A stretch of DNA of 45,236 nt from Actinomycetes bacterium (GTDB lineage: Bacteria > Actinomycetota > Humimicrobiia > Humimicrobiales > Humimicrobiaceae): contig JAIOXO010000013.1 in assembly GCA_022396035.1 (NCBI GenBank), forward strand, positions 1 through 45,236, read 5' to 3'. The notes below the pieces were generated by a model. It made no database searches. It saw only the letters and a list, made by a program, of their open reading frames with translations, and had not been told where the DNA came from. Position 1 is the first letter of the stretch; the number at the start of each line of letters is the position of its first letter. Made by a program: the position numbers and the translations under genes. This document shows positions 17,112 to 26,026 of the stretch, piece by piece.

Positions 17112-17975
17112 ATGTCAAAAATTGCTGTAGTCACCGACAGTTCATCAGATATACCCCAAAAGATTGCCCACGATCTGGGAATAAGCATAATACCCATGTA
17201 CATAAATATTGAAGGCAAATCCTATAAAGAAGGCCGGGAGATAAATAATGAACAGGTATATAAAGCATTAGCAGACGGTTATATGGTACGTACCTCCGGA
17301 CCTTCAGCAGCTGATTTTATGGAGGTATTCACCCGGTTATTTGATGAGAAAATAGAAAAAATCTATACTATCTGCCTCAGCTCCAAACTCTCCGGCACGC
17401 TTAACTCAGCCTTACTTGCCCAGCGAAATTTTAAGAAGGGGCTGATAAAAATAATAGATTCCAGAAATACAACCATAAGCATGGGCCTTCTGGTAACCGA
17501 AACCGCAAGACTGGCTAAATTAGACTTAGCTGAAGATGAATTGGAATCAAAGATTGCTTACCTGATTGAAGAGACCAGTTTTTATGCCGCCATAGAGAAT
17601 TTTAAATACGTATTTAGAAGTGGGAGAACCCCTTTTTTAGGAAAATTTCTAAGCAAGGCCCTGATCTTTAAACCGGTAGTATCGATAAACAGTAATGGCA
17701 AAATCTATTTAAAAAGTTTTTCAAAAAGCAAGCAAAAAGCTATCCTTAAGCTATACAAACAGACCATTACCAGCATAGACACCCGGCGGGCATGGCGCAT
17801 AGGAATTTTTTATGGCGACCGGATTCAACCAGCCCTGGACCTAAAACAGCGTTTTGAAGAAAATAATAAGGGTAATATCAGGGAAATAATATTATCCGAA
17901 GTTACCACGGTTATAAGCGCCCATACCGGCCCGGGAATATGGGGCGTAGCTTATAGCCCTATTCTGAATTACTGA
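17112..17975 (+). CDS. DegV family fatty-acid-binding protein
   Basis: This 287-residue protein begins IAVVTDSSSDIPQ, the DegV signature, and continues with IIPMYINIEGKSYKEG, VRTSGPSAADFME, ICLSSKLSGTLNSA and FKYVFRSGRTPFLGKFL. The end, SAHTGPGIWGVAY, is also diagnostic. DegV proteins bind one fatty acid; some act as FakB, presenting it to the kinase FakA for phospholipid synthesis. No FakA gene is visible nearby, so the role here is open. It is divergent from the HAD-gnd-tkt operon with a 113-bp A+T-rich promoter region between them. An AGAGG about 11 nt before the ATG is a distant but possible ribosome-binding site. Confidence 0.92.
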   Translation: MSKIAVVTDSSSDIPQKIAHDLGISIIPMYINIEGKSYKEGREINNEQVYKALADGYMVRTSGPSAADFMEVFTRLFDEKIEKIYTICLSSKLSGTLNSALLAQRNFKKGLIKIIDSRNTTISMGLLVTETARLAKLDLAEDELESKIAYLIEETSFYAAIENFKYVFRSGRTPFLGKFLSKALIFKPVVSINSNGKIYLKSFSKSKQKAILKLYKQTITSIDTRRAWRIGIFYGDRIQPALDLKQRFEENNKGNIREIILSEVTTVISAHTGPGIWGVAYSPILNY

Positions 17976-18116
17976 ATTAAGTAAAATATTCTACTCTATT
18001 TAAGCCCTTAATTTAATCAATAAGTTTGGTTAACCTAATTTTATTTTAATTGTCTATCTAACCCAAATATGTTACCATCCCTGCTTAGATTAAATGGTCT
18101 AAAACGAGGAGTTTAT

Positions 18117-18904
18117 ATAAATATAGTGGTATGTATAAAACAGGTGCCCGGGACCTCCAAGGTAAACATAGACCCTAAAACAGGAGTTCTCATAAGAAGC
18201 GGTATTGATACCAAGATGAACCCCTATGACCTGTTTGCCCTGGAAGCTGCTTTAAAAATAAAGGAGGAAAAAGGCGGCACCATAAAGGTCATAAGCATGG
18301 GTCCCCCGCAGGCTGCAGATGTTATAAAAGAAGCTTACATGATGGGAGCTGATTAGGGGGTTTTGCTTTCCGATAAGAGTTTTGCCGGCGCTGATGTGCT
18401 GGCCACCTCCTATACCCTGTCACAGGGTATAGAAAAGCTTGAACCCTATGATTTGATTATTTGCGGAAAACAGACTACTGACGGCGATACTGCCCAGGTA
18501 GGGCCGGAGATAGCAGAGTTCTTAAAAATACCACATATAGCTAATGTGCTCAGCATACTTCAGCTGGATGCAGAAAGCATGTGGTTGAAATGGACATGCC
18601 CAACACCATAGAAATTGCCAAGTTGAATTATCCCTGCCTGATAACCGTAGAAAAGGATATATATGAACCCCGGCTGCCATCATTTAAGAAGAAGGTAGCT
18701 ACCAGGGATAGGGAAATTAAGGTACTGAGCTTAAAAGATTTCAAGGATCAGGATACCAACAAATATGGTCTTGACGGGTCACCAACGCAGGTAGAAAAGG
18801 TTTTTCCTCCTCCCCAGGATACCAGCCAGGAAAAATGGAGCGGAAGCCCTGAGGAGGCTGCGCAGAAAATTGCAGATAAACTCAGAGAATTAAAGTACAT
18901 ATAA
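18117..18904 (+). pseudogene. etfB: Electron transfer flavoprotein beta subunit, disrupted by three lesions
   Basis: Reading through the damage gives a normal EtfB of 262 residues: [29 protein letters not shown], then [36 protein letters not shown] and LPSFKKKVATRDREI. Lesion one: the expected ATG, 5 nt after GAGGAG (18106-18111), is ATA at 18117. Lesion two: an in-frame TAG at 18354-18356 within GAD-stop-GVLLSD, where homologues have a charged residue. Lesion three: one G is missing near 18579-18583, so SMVVEMDMP is read as SMWLKW. Each spoils translation and together they are convincing as decay rather than recoding. EtfB would pair with the EtfA gene 14 nt downstream to pass electrons to or from the flavin oxidase. 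Confidence 0.9.
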
Positions 18905-18918
18905 ACAGGAGAATATTT

Positions 18919-20142
18919 ATGGGAAGATTAAAGATAAATCAGGAAAAAGTAAATAGAGAAGTTTCCAAAAAACTTATAGAGTTATGCCCCTTTGGCAGTA
19001 TAAGTGAAAAAGAGGGGCAGCTTGAAATAGATTCAGGCTGTAAAATGTGTAAATTATGTGTAAAAAAAGGTCCCAAAGGAGTTATAGAGTTTATACAGGA
19101 TTCAGGACCAAAAGTGGATAAGGACCAATGGAAGGATATTACCGTTTATGTGGATCATGTAGATGGAGAAATACATCCGGTTACCTATGAGCTCATTGGA
19201 AAAGCCAGAGAACTGGCCCGGAAGGTTGGATTTAAGGTTAATTGCCTGTTTATAGGCCACAGCATTCTGGAAAAGGCTGAACAGCTCCTGGAATACGGAG
19301 TGGACCAAGTCTTTGTATATGATGACCAGAAATTAAAAGAATTCCGTATTGAGCCCTATGCTTTAGCCTTTGAAGATTATATAAAACAGCTTAAACCTTC
19401 CATCATTTTGGTTGGAGCCACCACCATCGGCAGGTCTCTGGCTCCCCGGGTTGCAGGAAGGTTTAGAACCGGCCTTACTGCTGACTGCACCGTGCTGGAC
19501 ATTAAAAATAATACAGACCTGGTGCAGATAAGACCGGCTTTCGGAGGCAATATAATGGCCCGGATCATTACTCCAAATTCAAGGCCGCAGTTCGCGACCG
19601 TAAGGTATAAAGTTATGGACGCCGCTGTTAAATTCAGCAACATGGAGGGGAAAATAAGGGCTATGGATACCGGACAGCTGAAATTTTCTTCAGGCATCGA
19701 TGTATTAAATATTACTGAAAAGGAAATTGAGGAAAATATATCAGATGCTGAAACTATAATTGCTGTAGGGAAAGCAGTAAAGGATAATAAACAAATGGAT
19801 ATGATCAAGAAACTGGCCCGGCTTCTGGGGGCACAGATTGCTGGAACCAGACCGTTGATAGAATCAGGACTTATAGAGCCTCAGAAACAGATCGGCTTAA
19901 GCGGGAGAACAGTTAAGCCCAAACTAATAATCACCCTGGGTGTATCTGGAGCAGTACAGTTTATTGCCGGCATGATCGGCTCTGACCATATATTTGCCGT
20001 AAACAAAGATACGCAGGCGCCCATCTTTAATATAGCCAATTACAGCATTGTGGGTGATATTTTTGAAGTGGTTCCCCAGTTAATTGAGGAAATAAAGAAA
20101 CATAAAGGTACCGATGTTAAAGAATGTGTGGGTGTAAAATGA
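18919..20142 (+). CDS. etfA: Electron transfer flavoprotein alpha subunit with N-terminal Fe-S segment
   Basis: The frame is intact: 407 residues. An N-terminal segment (about 1-65) carries CKMCKLCVKKGP and an upstream Cys in LCPFGSI, like the ferredoxin-type extension of EtfA proteins in lactate dehydrogenase-Etf complexes. The core has VGATTIGRSLAPRVAGRF and RPAFGGNIMARI. The C-terminal FAD domain has AGTRPLIESGL, GLSGRTVKPKL and GVSGAVQFIAGM, then NKDTQAPIFNIANYSIVGD. An AGGAG site precedes the ATG. In such complexes EtfAB and a GlcD-like enzyme couple lactate oxidation to NAD reduction with ferredoxin consumption. Both partner genes here are broken, so this product is probably stranded unless other copies exist. 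Confidence 0.9.
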   Translation: MGRLKINQEKVNREVSKKLIELCPFGSISEKEGQLEIDSGCKMCKLCVKKGPKGVIEFIQDSGPKVDKDQWKDITVYVDHVDGEIHPVTYELIGKARELARKVGFKVNCLFIGHSILEKAEQLLEYGVDQVFVYDDQKLKEFRIEPYALAFEDYIKQLKPSIILVGATTIGRSLAPRVAGRFRTGLTADCTVLDIKNNTDLVQIRPAFGGNIMARIITPNSRPQFATVRYKVMDAAVKFSNMEGKIRAMDTGQLKFSSGIDVLNITEKEIEENISDAETIIAVGKAVKDNKQMDMIKKLARLLGAQIAGTRPLIESGLIEPQKQIGLSGRTVKPKLIITLGVSGAVQFIAGMIGSDHIFAVNKDTQAPIFNIANYSIVGDIFEVVPQLIEEIKKHKGTDVKECVGVK

Positions 20143-20151
20143 GGAGGAAGA

Positions 20152-21255
20152 ATGAAAGAAGCAGTAATAAATAATGAATATAAAAAAATTGAATTAGAGG
20201 ATATAGATTATTTAGCTTCAATAGTGGGCAGGGAAAGCCTTTATTTGGGTGAAGATATACATGAAGATTTTTGCCATGACGAACTGTTTAGCATAAGCCA
20301 GATGCCGGATGTACTAATTGAAGTTAAAAATACCGATCAAATATCCAAGGTATTAAAATATGCAAACCAGCATAAAATACCGGTGGTAGCCAGAGGCTCA
20401 GGAACCGGTCTGGTAGGAGGAGCTGTTCCTATTTTTGGAGGTATCCTTATCAATATGACCAAAATGGACAAGATTATCAGCCTGGATGATGAAAACCTGG
20501 CTCTTACTGTAGAATCTGGAGCTTTGCTTATGGATATAGCCAAGCATGTAGAGGAAAACGATCTCTTCTATCCCCCCGATCCGGGAGAAAAGTCAGCTAC
20601 TATAGGCGGTAATATAAGCACCAATGCCGGGGGTATGAGGGCCTTAAAATATGGGGTTACCAGGGACTATGTATTGGGCCTGGAAGTAGTACTACCCAAT
20701 GGAGAAGTACTTGATATCGGAGGAAAGGTAGTAAAAAACAGTTCTGGCTATAGCCTGAAAGACTTATTCTGCGGTTCCGAAGGTACCCTGGGAATAATAA
20801 CCAAGGCTATACTCAAGCTATTGCCTTTGCCCAAGAAGTTCATCAGTTTACTGGTTCCTTTTCCTGATCTGGATAGTGCCATAGCTGTAGTTCCCAAAAT
20901 ACTTAAGCTGAAGATTGTACCTACGGCCATAGAATTTATGCAAAAAGAAGTACTGAAATCAGCAGAAGAATATCTGGGGAAAAGAATACCTGATAATTCA
21001 GGCGCTGCCTCCTATCTGCTGTTTACCTTTGATGGAAACAGTAAGGAAGAAGTTGAAAAGGAATATGAGACCGTGGCCAGGGCCTGTATAGACAATGGTG
21101 CTTTTGATGCTTATATAGTAGATACAGATGAAAGAAAGGAAATGGTATGGTCTGCCAGAAATACACTCCTGGAAGCAGTTAAGGCTTCCACTTCTGAACT
21201 GGATGAATGCGATGTTGTGCTTCCCCGTAACAAGATTGCTGAATTTGTAAATTGA
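20152..21255 (+). pseudogene. GlcD/LctD-type FAD-linked oxidase, 3'-truncated
   Basis: The 367 residues present include a good FAD-binding type 4 domain: [57 protein letters not shown] and [16 protein letters not shown]. Family members run to about 460 residues and end with a metal/substrate site around GHAGDGNxH. Here the protein stops at [10 protein letters not shown], just before that region, and I see no continuation in any frame before rluB's end at 21308. About 90 residues including catalytic residues are lost, probably by deletion. GAGGAGGAAG gives a strong start site. It is the third gene of the etfB-etfA-oxidase lactate-type operon; whether the original substrate was lactate or glycolate cannot be decided. 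Confidence 0.82.
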
Positions 21256-21307
21256 TCCCAACAATATATTAAATCCAGGCAAAGTATGCCAGTAATATCA
21301 AGAGGAT

Positions 21308-22021
21308 TTATTTTGAAACCAGTTTTTTAACCTGTCTGCTATCAAGTATCTTGTACTGGCCTTCTTTTAAATCCCCTAAATCATATTTTCCGATTTTGGT
21401 TCTTACCAGGTCCTGAACCTGGTAGCCCAGTTTTTTAAACACTCTTCTGATAATCCTTTTTCTGCCCTCTACCAGCCGTAAATCAATCAAGGAGTAATCA
21501 GGGTTTCTTTTTAAAACCCGGGTAGACAGTATAGCTACTTCCCGGTCCTCAATTTCTATTCCCTTATTAATCCGCTGTAGATGGGAGTCATCAATAAAAC
21601 CCTTAATTTTTACTCTATAGGTCTTGGGGATGCTAAATTTAGGGTGAGTAATCTGATAAGCAAGGTAACCGTCATTGGTCATAATTAACAGGCCTCTTGA
21701 ATTATAATCCAGCCTGCCTGCCGGATAAAGCCTCTGTTCTAAATCTATAAGGTCAGTTACCTTTTTTCTTTTAAAATCATCCTTAACTGTTGACAGATAG
21801 CCGCCGGGCTTGTTTAAAGCAATAACCAGCTTGGCCTGGGGATAAACCTTGCGGTCCAGGCAGTATACTTGGTCCTGCTTTCCTACTTTAAGAGAAAGCT
21901 TGTCTACAGGCCTGCCATTCACTTTAATTTTTCCATCCAGTATCAGCTGTTCACATTTTCTTCTGGAACCAAGCCCGCAATCTGCCAGATATTTAGCTAT
22001 TCTAACCTTATTCACTGTCAA
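21308..22021 (-). CDS. rluB: Ribosomal large subunit pseudouridine synthase B
   Basis: The N-terminal S4 RNA-binding domain (VRIAKYLADCGLGSRRKCE, then IKVNGRPV) is followed by the pseudouridine synthase domain with ALNKPGGYLST and the catalytic aspartate in YPAGRLDYNSRGLLIMTNDG. EGRKRIIRRVFKKLGY is the RluB/RsuA-family C-terminal motif. It modifies 23S rRNA near the peptidyl transferase centre. The start is a TTG at 22021 overlapping scpB by 14 nt, with a GTG at 22015 as an alternative. It is the last gene of the long minus-strand chain. Downstream sequence belongs to the converging, truncated oxidase, not to tyrA as is common. Confidence 0.92.
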   Translation of the reverse strand: MTVNKVRIAKYLADCGLGSRRKCEQLILDGKIKVNGRPVDKLSLKVGKQDQVYCLDRKVYPQAKLVIALNKPGGYLSTVKDDFKRKKVTDLIDLEQRLYPAGRLDYNSRGLLIMTNDGYLAYQITHPKFSIPKTYRVKIKGFIDDSHLQRINKGIEIEDREVAILSTRVLKRNPDYSLIDLRLVEGRKRIIRRVFKKLGYQVQDLVRTKIGKYDLGDLKEGQYKILDSRQVKKLVSK

Positions 22022-22568
22022 TACTATCTAATGGTGGTAACTGACTCAAGCTGTCTATTCCCATCAGTTCAAGGAATTTTTCAGTAGTCCTGTAGATTAT
22101 GGGGTTACCTGGTTCCTTGAGCTTACCTGCTTCCTTCAGCAACCCCTTTTCTACCAGGGTTACTACCACGCTATCGGTCCTTACCCCTCTTATCTCAGCT
22201 ATCTGGGTACGGGTAACCGGTTGTTTATAGGCGGTTATGGCCAGAGTTTCTAATGCCGCCTGTGAAAGATGGGATCTTATATTGGATTTAACGAAGTCTT
22301 TTATGTAATCACTTATGGCCGGATTGGAATAAAAACGGTAGCCGCCGGCCACTTTCCTTAATATAAAGCCCCGGCCGGAATCAATATATTCCTGCTTCAG
22401 ATTTTCAATTATTTCTTTGGCCTCACCGGGCTCTATGCCTAGAGCATCAGCAATTTCCCTGCTCTTTACCGGCTGCTCGGATATAAACAGGATTCCTTCT
22501 ATGCATGCTTTTAGAAGTGGCTGATCGGTTTGAAGTAGATTAAATTTTTTATTGGTTTTTTGATTCAT
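22008..22568 (-). CDS. scpB: Segregation and condensation protein B
   Basis: This 186-residue protein has two winged helices, with LKACIEGILFISEQPVKSREIAD at the start and LETLAITAYKQPVTRTQIAEI, RGVRTDSVV and TTEKFLELMGI later, all standard ScpB motifs. ScpB binds ScpA and the Smc ATPase to compact and segregate the chromosome. It overlaps scpA by 20 nt upstream and rluB by 14 nt downstream. Confidence 0.93.
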   Translation of the reverse strand: MNQKTNKKFNLLQTDQPLLKACIEGILFISEQPVKSREIADALGIEPGEAKEIIENLKQEYIDSGRGFILRKVAGGYRFYSNPAISDYIKDFVKSNIRSHLSQAALETLAITAYKQPVTRTQIAEIRGVRTDSVVVTLVEKGLLKEAGKLKEPGNPIIYRTTEKFLELMGIDSLSQLPPLDSIDSE

Positions 22569-23313
22569 CTTTATTTATTTTTTTAATGATTATATTTCCG
22601 AAGTTTTCAAATTGAATAATTTCTATTTGTTCATTTTTATACAATTCCAGAATGGATAAAAAGCAAATAATTATATCCAGAACCTGCTTGAACTCCATGG
22701 TTAATTGCTTGAAAGTAATTTCTTCTTTTTGTTCCAATCTTATATTTATTCTCTCCATTTCATCATAAATGGACCTTATATTCCGATGATTGTAAGCTAT
22801 ATCCAACCCCAGCTGTACCGGATCCCCCCTGAATAGATTTCTTGCTATCGAGGCCAGATCATTTTTATTAATTCCTTCTAGAAAATTTGGCATAATATCC
22901 AAAAATTCTTTTTCTACCGGAGCTTCTCTCACAAAAAACAATTCTTCGGTTTCCAAAGATTTTTCCAGGTATAAGCTCAGTTTCTTAAAAATCCTGTATT
23001 CTCTTTCCCTTAATTTAAGAATTTCTTCGCTTATCTCCTGCTGTTTCTGATTTTCTGTATTCTTGGAAGGCAAAAGTGACCGGGATTTTATTTCCAGCAG
23101 GACCGATGCAGTATAAATAAACCCGGACAAGGTATCAATAGCCACTTCCCGGTGCTGGTTTATAAAATCAACAAAGCCGCTGATAATCTCATTCATGTTT
23201 ATCTGGTATATATCAGCTTTTTTGGTTTGCACCAGCTCCAGCAACAATTTTACAGGACCAGACTGGTCCTGGTAATGGATGATGTATTGCCCTGAGCCCT
23301 CAGTCAATTCCAA
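22549..23313 (-). CDS. scpA: Segregation and condensation protein A
   Basis: This 254-residue kleisin bridges Smc heads. The N-terminal part has LLLELVQTKKADIYQINMNEI, and IYTASVLLEIKSRSLLP is the family's most recognisable segment. The C-terminal winged helix has VLDIIICFLSILELYKNEQIEI. The start is TTG at 23313, inside the end of trpS (14-nt overlap), with AGGG six nt upstream. It differs from the usual opening FEGPLDLLL, showing QSGPVKLLL instead, a modest divergence. Confidence 0.92.
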   Translation of the reverse strand: MELTEGSGQYIIHYQDQSGPVKLLLELVQTKKADIYQINMNEIISGFVDFINQHREVAIDTLSGFIYTASVLLEIKSRSLLPSKNTENQKQQEISEEILKLREREYRIFKKLSLYLEKSLETEELFFVREAPVEKEFLDIMPNFLEGINKNDLASIARNLFRGDPVQLGLDIAYNHRNIRSIYDEMERINIRLEQKEEITFKQLTMEFKQVLDIIICFLSILELYKNEQIEIIQFENFGNIIIKKINKDESKNQ

Positions 23314-24283
23314 TCTTTTCCCTAACCTGTTTTATAGTATTGTTTGATATTTCCCTTACCTGCTCTTTCCCTTTATTTAGTATCTGGTGAATTTTTTTAC
23401 TGTCCTTTTCCAGCTCTCTTCTTCTGGCCTGAAAATCTTTTAGTGACTCGTAAATAATATCTGCCAGCTCCTGTTTGCATTGTATGCAACCTATTTCAGC
23501 ATTCCTGCATCTGCTTTCAATGTTCTCTATATTATCTTTCTGATATATATTATGGAAAGTAAACACATTGCAAACCTCAGGATGACCGGGATCTTTGAGC
23601 TTTACTCTCTGGGGATCAGTAATCATCATTTTTACCTTTTTGGACATGATTTCATGGCTGTCTGTAAGATAAATGGCATTCCCGTAACTTTTGGACATCT
23701 TTCTGCCATCAGTGCCGGGAACCCTGGTGGATTGAGAAAGCAGCTCTTCAGGTTCATTGAAATACTGGCCGTACAGGTAATTGAACCTTCTGGCAATTTC
23801 CCTGGTAATTTCCAGATGCGGCAGCTGGTCCTCCCCTACCGGGACAATATTGGCATTAACTATAAGTATGTCTGCCGCCATTATCACCGGATAGGATAAA
23901 AACCCCAGCGTAGATAAATCTTTTGATTTCAGCTGGTTGATCTGTTCCTTATAGGTAGGACAGCGTTCCAGCCAGCTTATGGGGGTAATCATGGAAAAAT
24001 AGAGGGTAAGTTCGGTGATTTCCGGTATATCTGACTGCCGGTATAAATGAGTCTGGTCAGGGTTTACACCCAGAGCAATTAAATCAATTACACAATCCAT
24101 AAGATTCTGTTTAATATGGGAAGGATTCTGGTATTCGGTAGATAGGGCATGCCAGTCTACCAGAAAGAAGAAATTTTCATACTGGTGCTGATGTTCTATC
24201 ATATTCATAATATTGCCATGCAGGTGCCCCAGATGGAGCTTGCCTGTGGGCCTGAAACCGGTTAACATTTTTGTTTTTTTCAT
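23300..24283 (-). CDS. trpS: Tryptophanyl-tRNA synthetase
   Basis: A class I aminoacyl-tRNA synthetase of 327 residues. The HIGH motif appears as GKLHLGHLHGN and the KMSKS motif as GRKMSKSYGN; VPVGEDQLPHLEITREIARRF is the typical tryptophan-enzyme segment. The ATG at 24283 is preferred because AAAGGA lies 7 nt before it and the protein then opens MKKTKMLTGFRPTG as in homologues. A longer frame from 24307 includes the Shine-Dalgarno itself. CPTYKEQINQLKSKDL and the Cys-rich NAEIGCIQCKQELAD fit normal bacterial TrpS. It lies 27 nt downstream of the site-2 protease gene in the chain. Confidence 0.95.
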   Translation of the reverse strand: MKKTKMLTGFRPTGKLHLGHLHGNIMNMIEHQHQYENFFFLVDWHALSTEYQNPSHIKQNLMDCVIDLIALGVNPDQTHLYRQSDIPEITELTLYFSMITPISWLERCPTYKEQINQLKSKDLSTLGFLSYPVIMAADILIVNANIVPVGEDQLPHLEITREIARRFNYLYGQYFNEPEELLSQSTRVPGTDGRKMSKSYGNAIYLTDSHEIMSKKVKMMITDPQRVKLKDPGHPEVCNVFTFHNIYQKDNIENIESRCRNAEIGCIQCKQELADIIYESLKDFQARRRELEKDSKKIHQILNKGKEQVREISNNTIKQVREKIGID

Positions 24284-24310
24284 CCTTATTTCCTTTTGCT
24301 CTAGCATTCC

Positions 24311-24994
24311 TCAAATTAAATATTGCCACCAAAGGCACATACTATATATAAACCCTACAACTGGAGAAATTATATTCCAGAAAAAACTTCCCCCCAAAAA
24401 TAATATTATAAAAATAAATATAAAACCAAATCTGCCCAGACTCAAGTACTTATACATAGCATTGCTGGGCAAAAAGGAAGCAAGAACCTTGGAGCCATCA
24501 AGTGGCGGTATGGGGATAAGATTAAATACTGCTAAAAATATATTAATATAAATAGCAAAAATAAATATATCAGCTATAAATTGTATTGCTGCATTATAGG
24601 TATTTCTGGTTAAGAATGCATACAATCCAAAAACTGAACCAAGCATAAAAGCAATTAACAAATTAGTCACTATCCCTGCCAGGGATGTATACCTTATTCC
24701 TTTACGGAAATCCCTGAAATAATTAGAATTAATGGGTACCGGCTTGGCATAGCCAAATACTATATTGGAATTAAGCAAAATCAGCAGCAGGGGTAAGATG
24801 ATGGTGCCAAAAATATCTATATGGGCAACTGGGTTTAAGGTAAGCCTGCCCATATTCCTGGCAGTTGGGTCTCCCTGTTTGTATGCAATATAGCCGTGCG
24901 CATATTCATGCAATATTACCCCTAAAAACAGGCCCGGGGCCCAGGTTATTGCCTGCCTTAGGAAATCTACCAAAGAATTGAATAAATTACTCAT
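24311..24994 (-). CDS. Site-2 protease family (M50) membrane metalloprotease
   Basis: A small, 227-residue intramembrane protease of the type found next to scpA and trpS in many bacteria. HEYAH (zinc site, in GVILHEYAHGYIAYKQGD) lies in the first membrane helix, and NLIPIPPLDGSKV supplies the third ligand. MGRLTLNPVAHIDIFGTIILP and GYAKPVPIN are family motifs. No PDZ domain is present, so it is not RseP-like. An AGGATTTA site lies directly before the ATG. The substrate is unknown. Confidence 0.92.
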   Translation of the reverse strand: MSNLFNSLVDFLRQAITWAPGLFLGVILHEYAHGYIAYKQGDPTARNMGRLTLNPVAHIDIFGTIILPLLLILLNSNIVFGYAKPVPINSNYFRDFRKGIRYTSLAGIVTNLLIAFMLGSVFGLYAFLTRNTYNAAIQFIADIFIFAIYINIFLAVFNLIPIPPLDGSKVLASFLPSNAMYKYLSLGRFGFIFIFIILFLGGSFFWNIISPVVGFIYSMCLWWQYLI

Positions 24995-25024
24995 TAAATC
25001 CTGCCGTTTCTAACTTAATTTGTC

Positions 25025-25041
25025 GGCATAAATTATATGCC
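25025..25041. repeat. Short inverted repeat between xerD and the protease gene
   Basis: GGCATA (25025-25030) and TATGCC (25036-25041) are perfect inverted copies around AATTA. It lies 31 nt upstream of the protease start in a 126-bp gap. It may be an operator or weak hairpin; no T tract follows. Confidence 0.3.
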
Positions 25042-25120
25042 TGCCTGGTTATGACCTTATACCTTAACAAAAATTCTCAAATTTGCAACTATGGAAAACC
25101 TATGGAATAAGGCCTATATT

Positions 25121-26026
25121 TCAAACCTCTCTGGGATGATATTTAAAATATATTTTTTTCAGGTGTTTTTTGGTAACAGTAGTATAAATTTCGGTAGAAG
25201 ATATGCTGCTATGCCCCAGCAATTCCTGTACTGTTCTCAAATCTGCGCCTCTTTCCAGCATATGGGTGGCAAAACTATGCCTCAGTATATGGGGGTAAAG
25301 AGTCTTTTTTAAACCGGATAGCCGTCCATACTTTTTCATAATCTTCCACAAAGCCTGTCGTGATAATTGTTTTCCAAATCTATTTAAAAACACATAATCC
25401 TGGCCATACTTTACAACTGTTCTCCTTTCCTGGTCTTTGTACCTGGTTAATGCATCCAGCGCCTTCTGGCCTATGGGGGTAACTCTTTCTTTTTTTCCCT
25501 TGCCAATAAAGAAAAGCAATCCTTCATCAATATCAATATTTTTTAATTTCAGGTTAACCAGCTCGCTGGCTCTTAAACCACATGAATACAATAGTTCAAA
25601 CATGGCAATATCTCTCTGTTTAGACTTATTAGCCTTCTTTCTTACTATATCCAAAAAGATAGAGACTTCCTGTTCGGTTAAGACATCCACCAGCCTGCGC
25701 GGCAATTTTGGGTTGCTTAACTCTGCAAAAGGGTTTTTTTGAAGCTGTTGTCCCCTTATCAGAAACTTATAGAATCCCCGCAGCGATGATAGAATCCGGG
25801 ATATGGAGTTACTGCCCTGGTCCTGCCTTAATTGTTTTAAAAATTTAAGAATATCATCATCTTCAACCTGCAGATGGTTAACCTTTTTCTGTTTCAAGAA
25901 ATTGCCGTATTTTTGCAAATCTCTTCTATAAGCTACTTGAGTATTTGGGCTGAGCATTCTTTCAAACCGAAGATAATCTAAAAAATCCTGAAAATTTTCT
26001 TCAAAACTGCGGTCATTTTTTTTCAT
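25121..26026 (-). CDS. xerD: Tyrosine recombinase XerD-type
   Basis: A 301-residue site-specific recombinase that resolves chromosome dimers at dif. The N-terminal SAM-like domain includes FLDYLRFERMLSPNTQVAYRRDL. The catalytic set is Arg in LYSCGLRASELVNL, Lys in GKGKKERVTPI, HxxR in PHILRHSFATHMLERGAD, His in LLGHSS and Tyr in TEIYTTVTKKHL. It overlaps the upstream Nudix gene by 14 nt. Context with scpAB favours XerD over phage integrases. A 126-bp gap follows before the protease gene. Confidence 0.92.
   Translation of the reverse strand: MKKNDRSFEENFQDFLDYLRFERMLSPNTQVAYRRDLQKYGNFLKQKKVNHLQVEDDDILKFLKQLRQDQGSNSISRILSSLRGFYKFLIRGQQLQKNPFAELSNPKLPRRLVDVLTEQEVSIFLDIVRKKANKSKQRDIAMFELLYSCGLRASELVNLKLKNIDIDEGLLFFIGKGKKERVTPIGQKALDALTRYKDQERRTVVKYGQDYVFLNRFGKQLSRQALWKIMKKYGRLSGLKKTLYPHILRHSFATHMLERGADLRTVQELLGHSSISSTEIYTTVTKKHLKKIYFKYHPREV

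Noticed and set aside
18354-18356. TAG in etfB read as a recoded sense codon
   Set aside because: Other intact genes here end in TAG (for example the transposase and aroC), no recoding element is visible, and the same gene has two other lesions.
19377-19808. Minus-strand ORF of 143 codons
   Set aside because: Antisense to the intact etfA coding region; a shadow.
21256-21307. Terminator between rluB and the truncated oxidase
   Set aside because: Only a 4-bp GGCA/TGCC hairpin is present and no T tract follows it.
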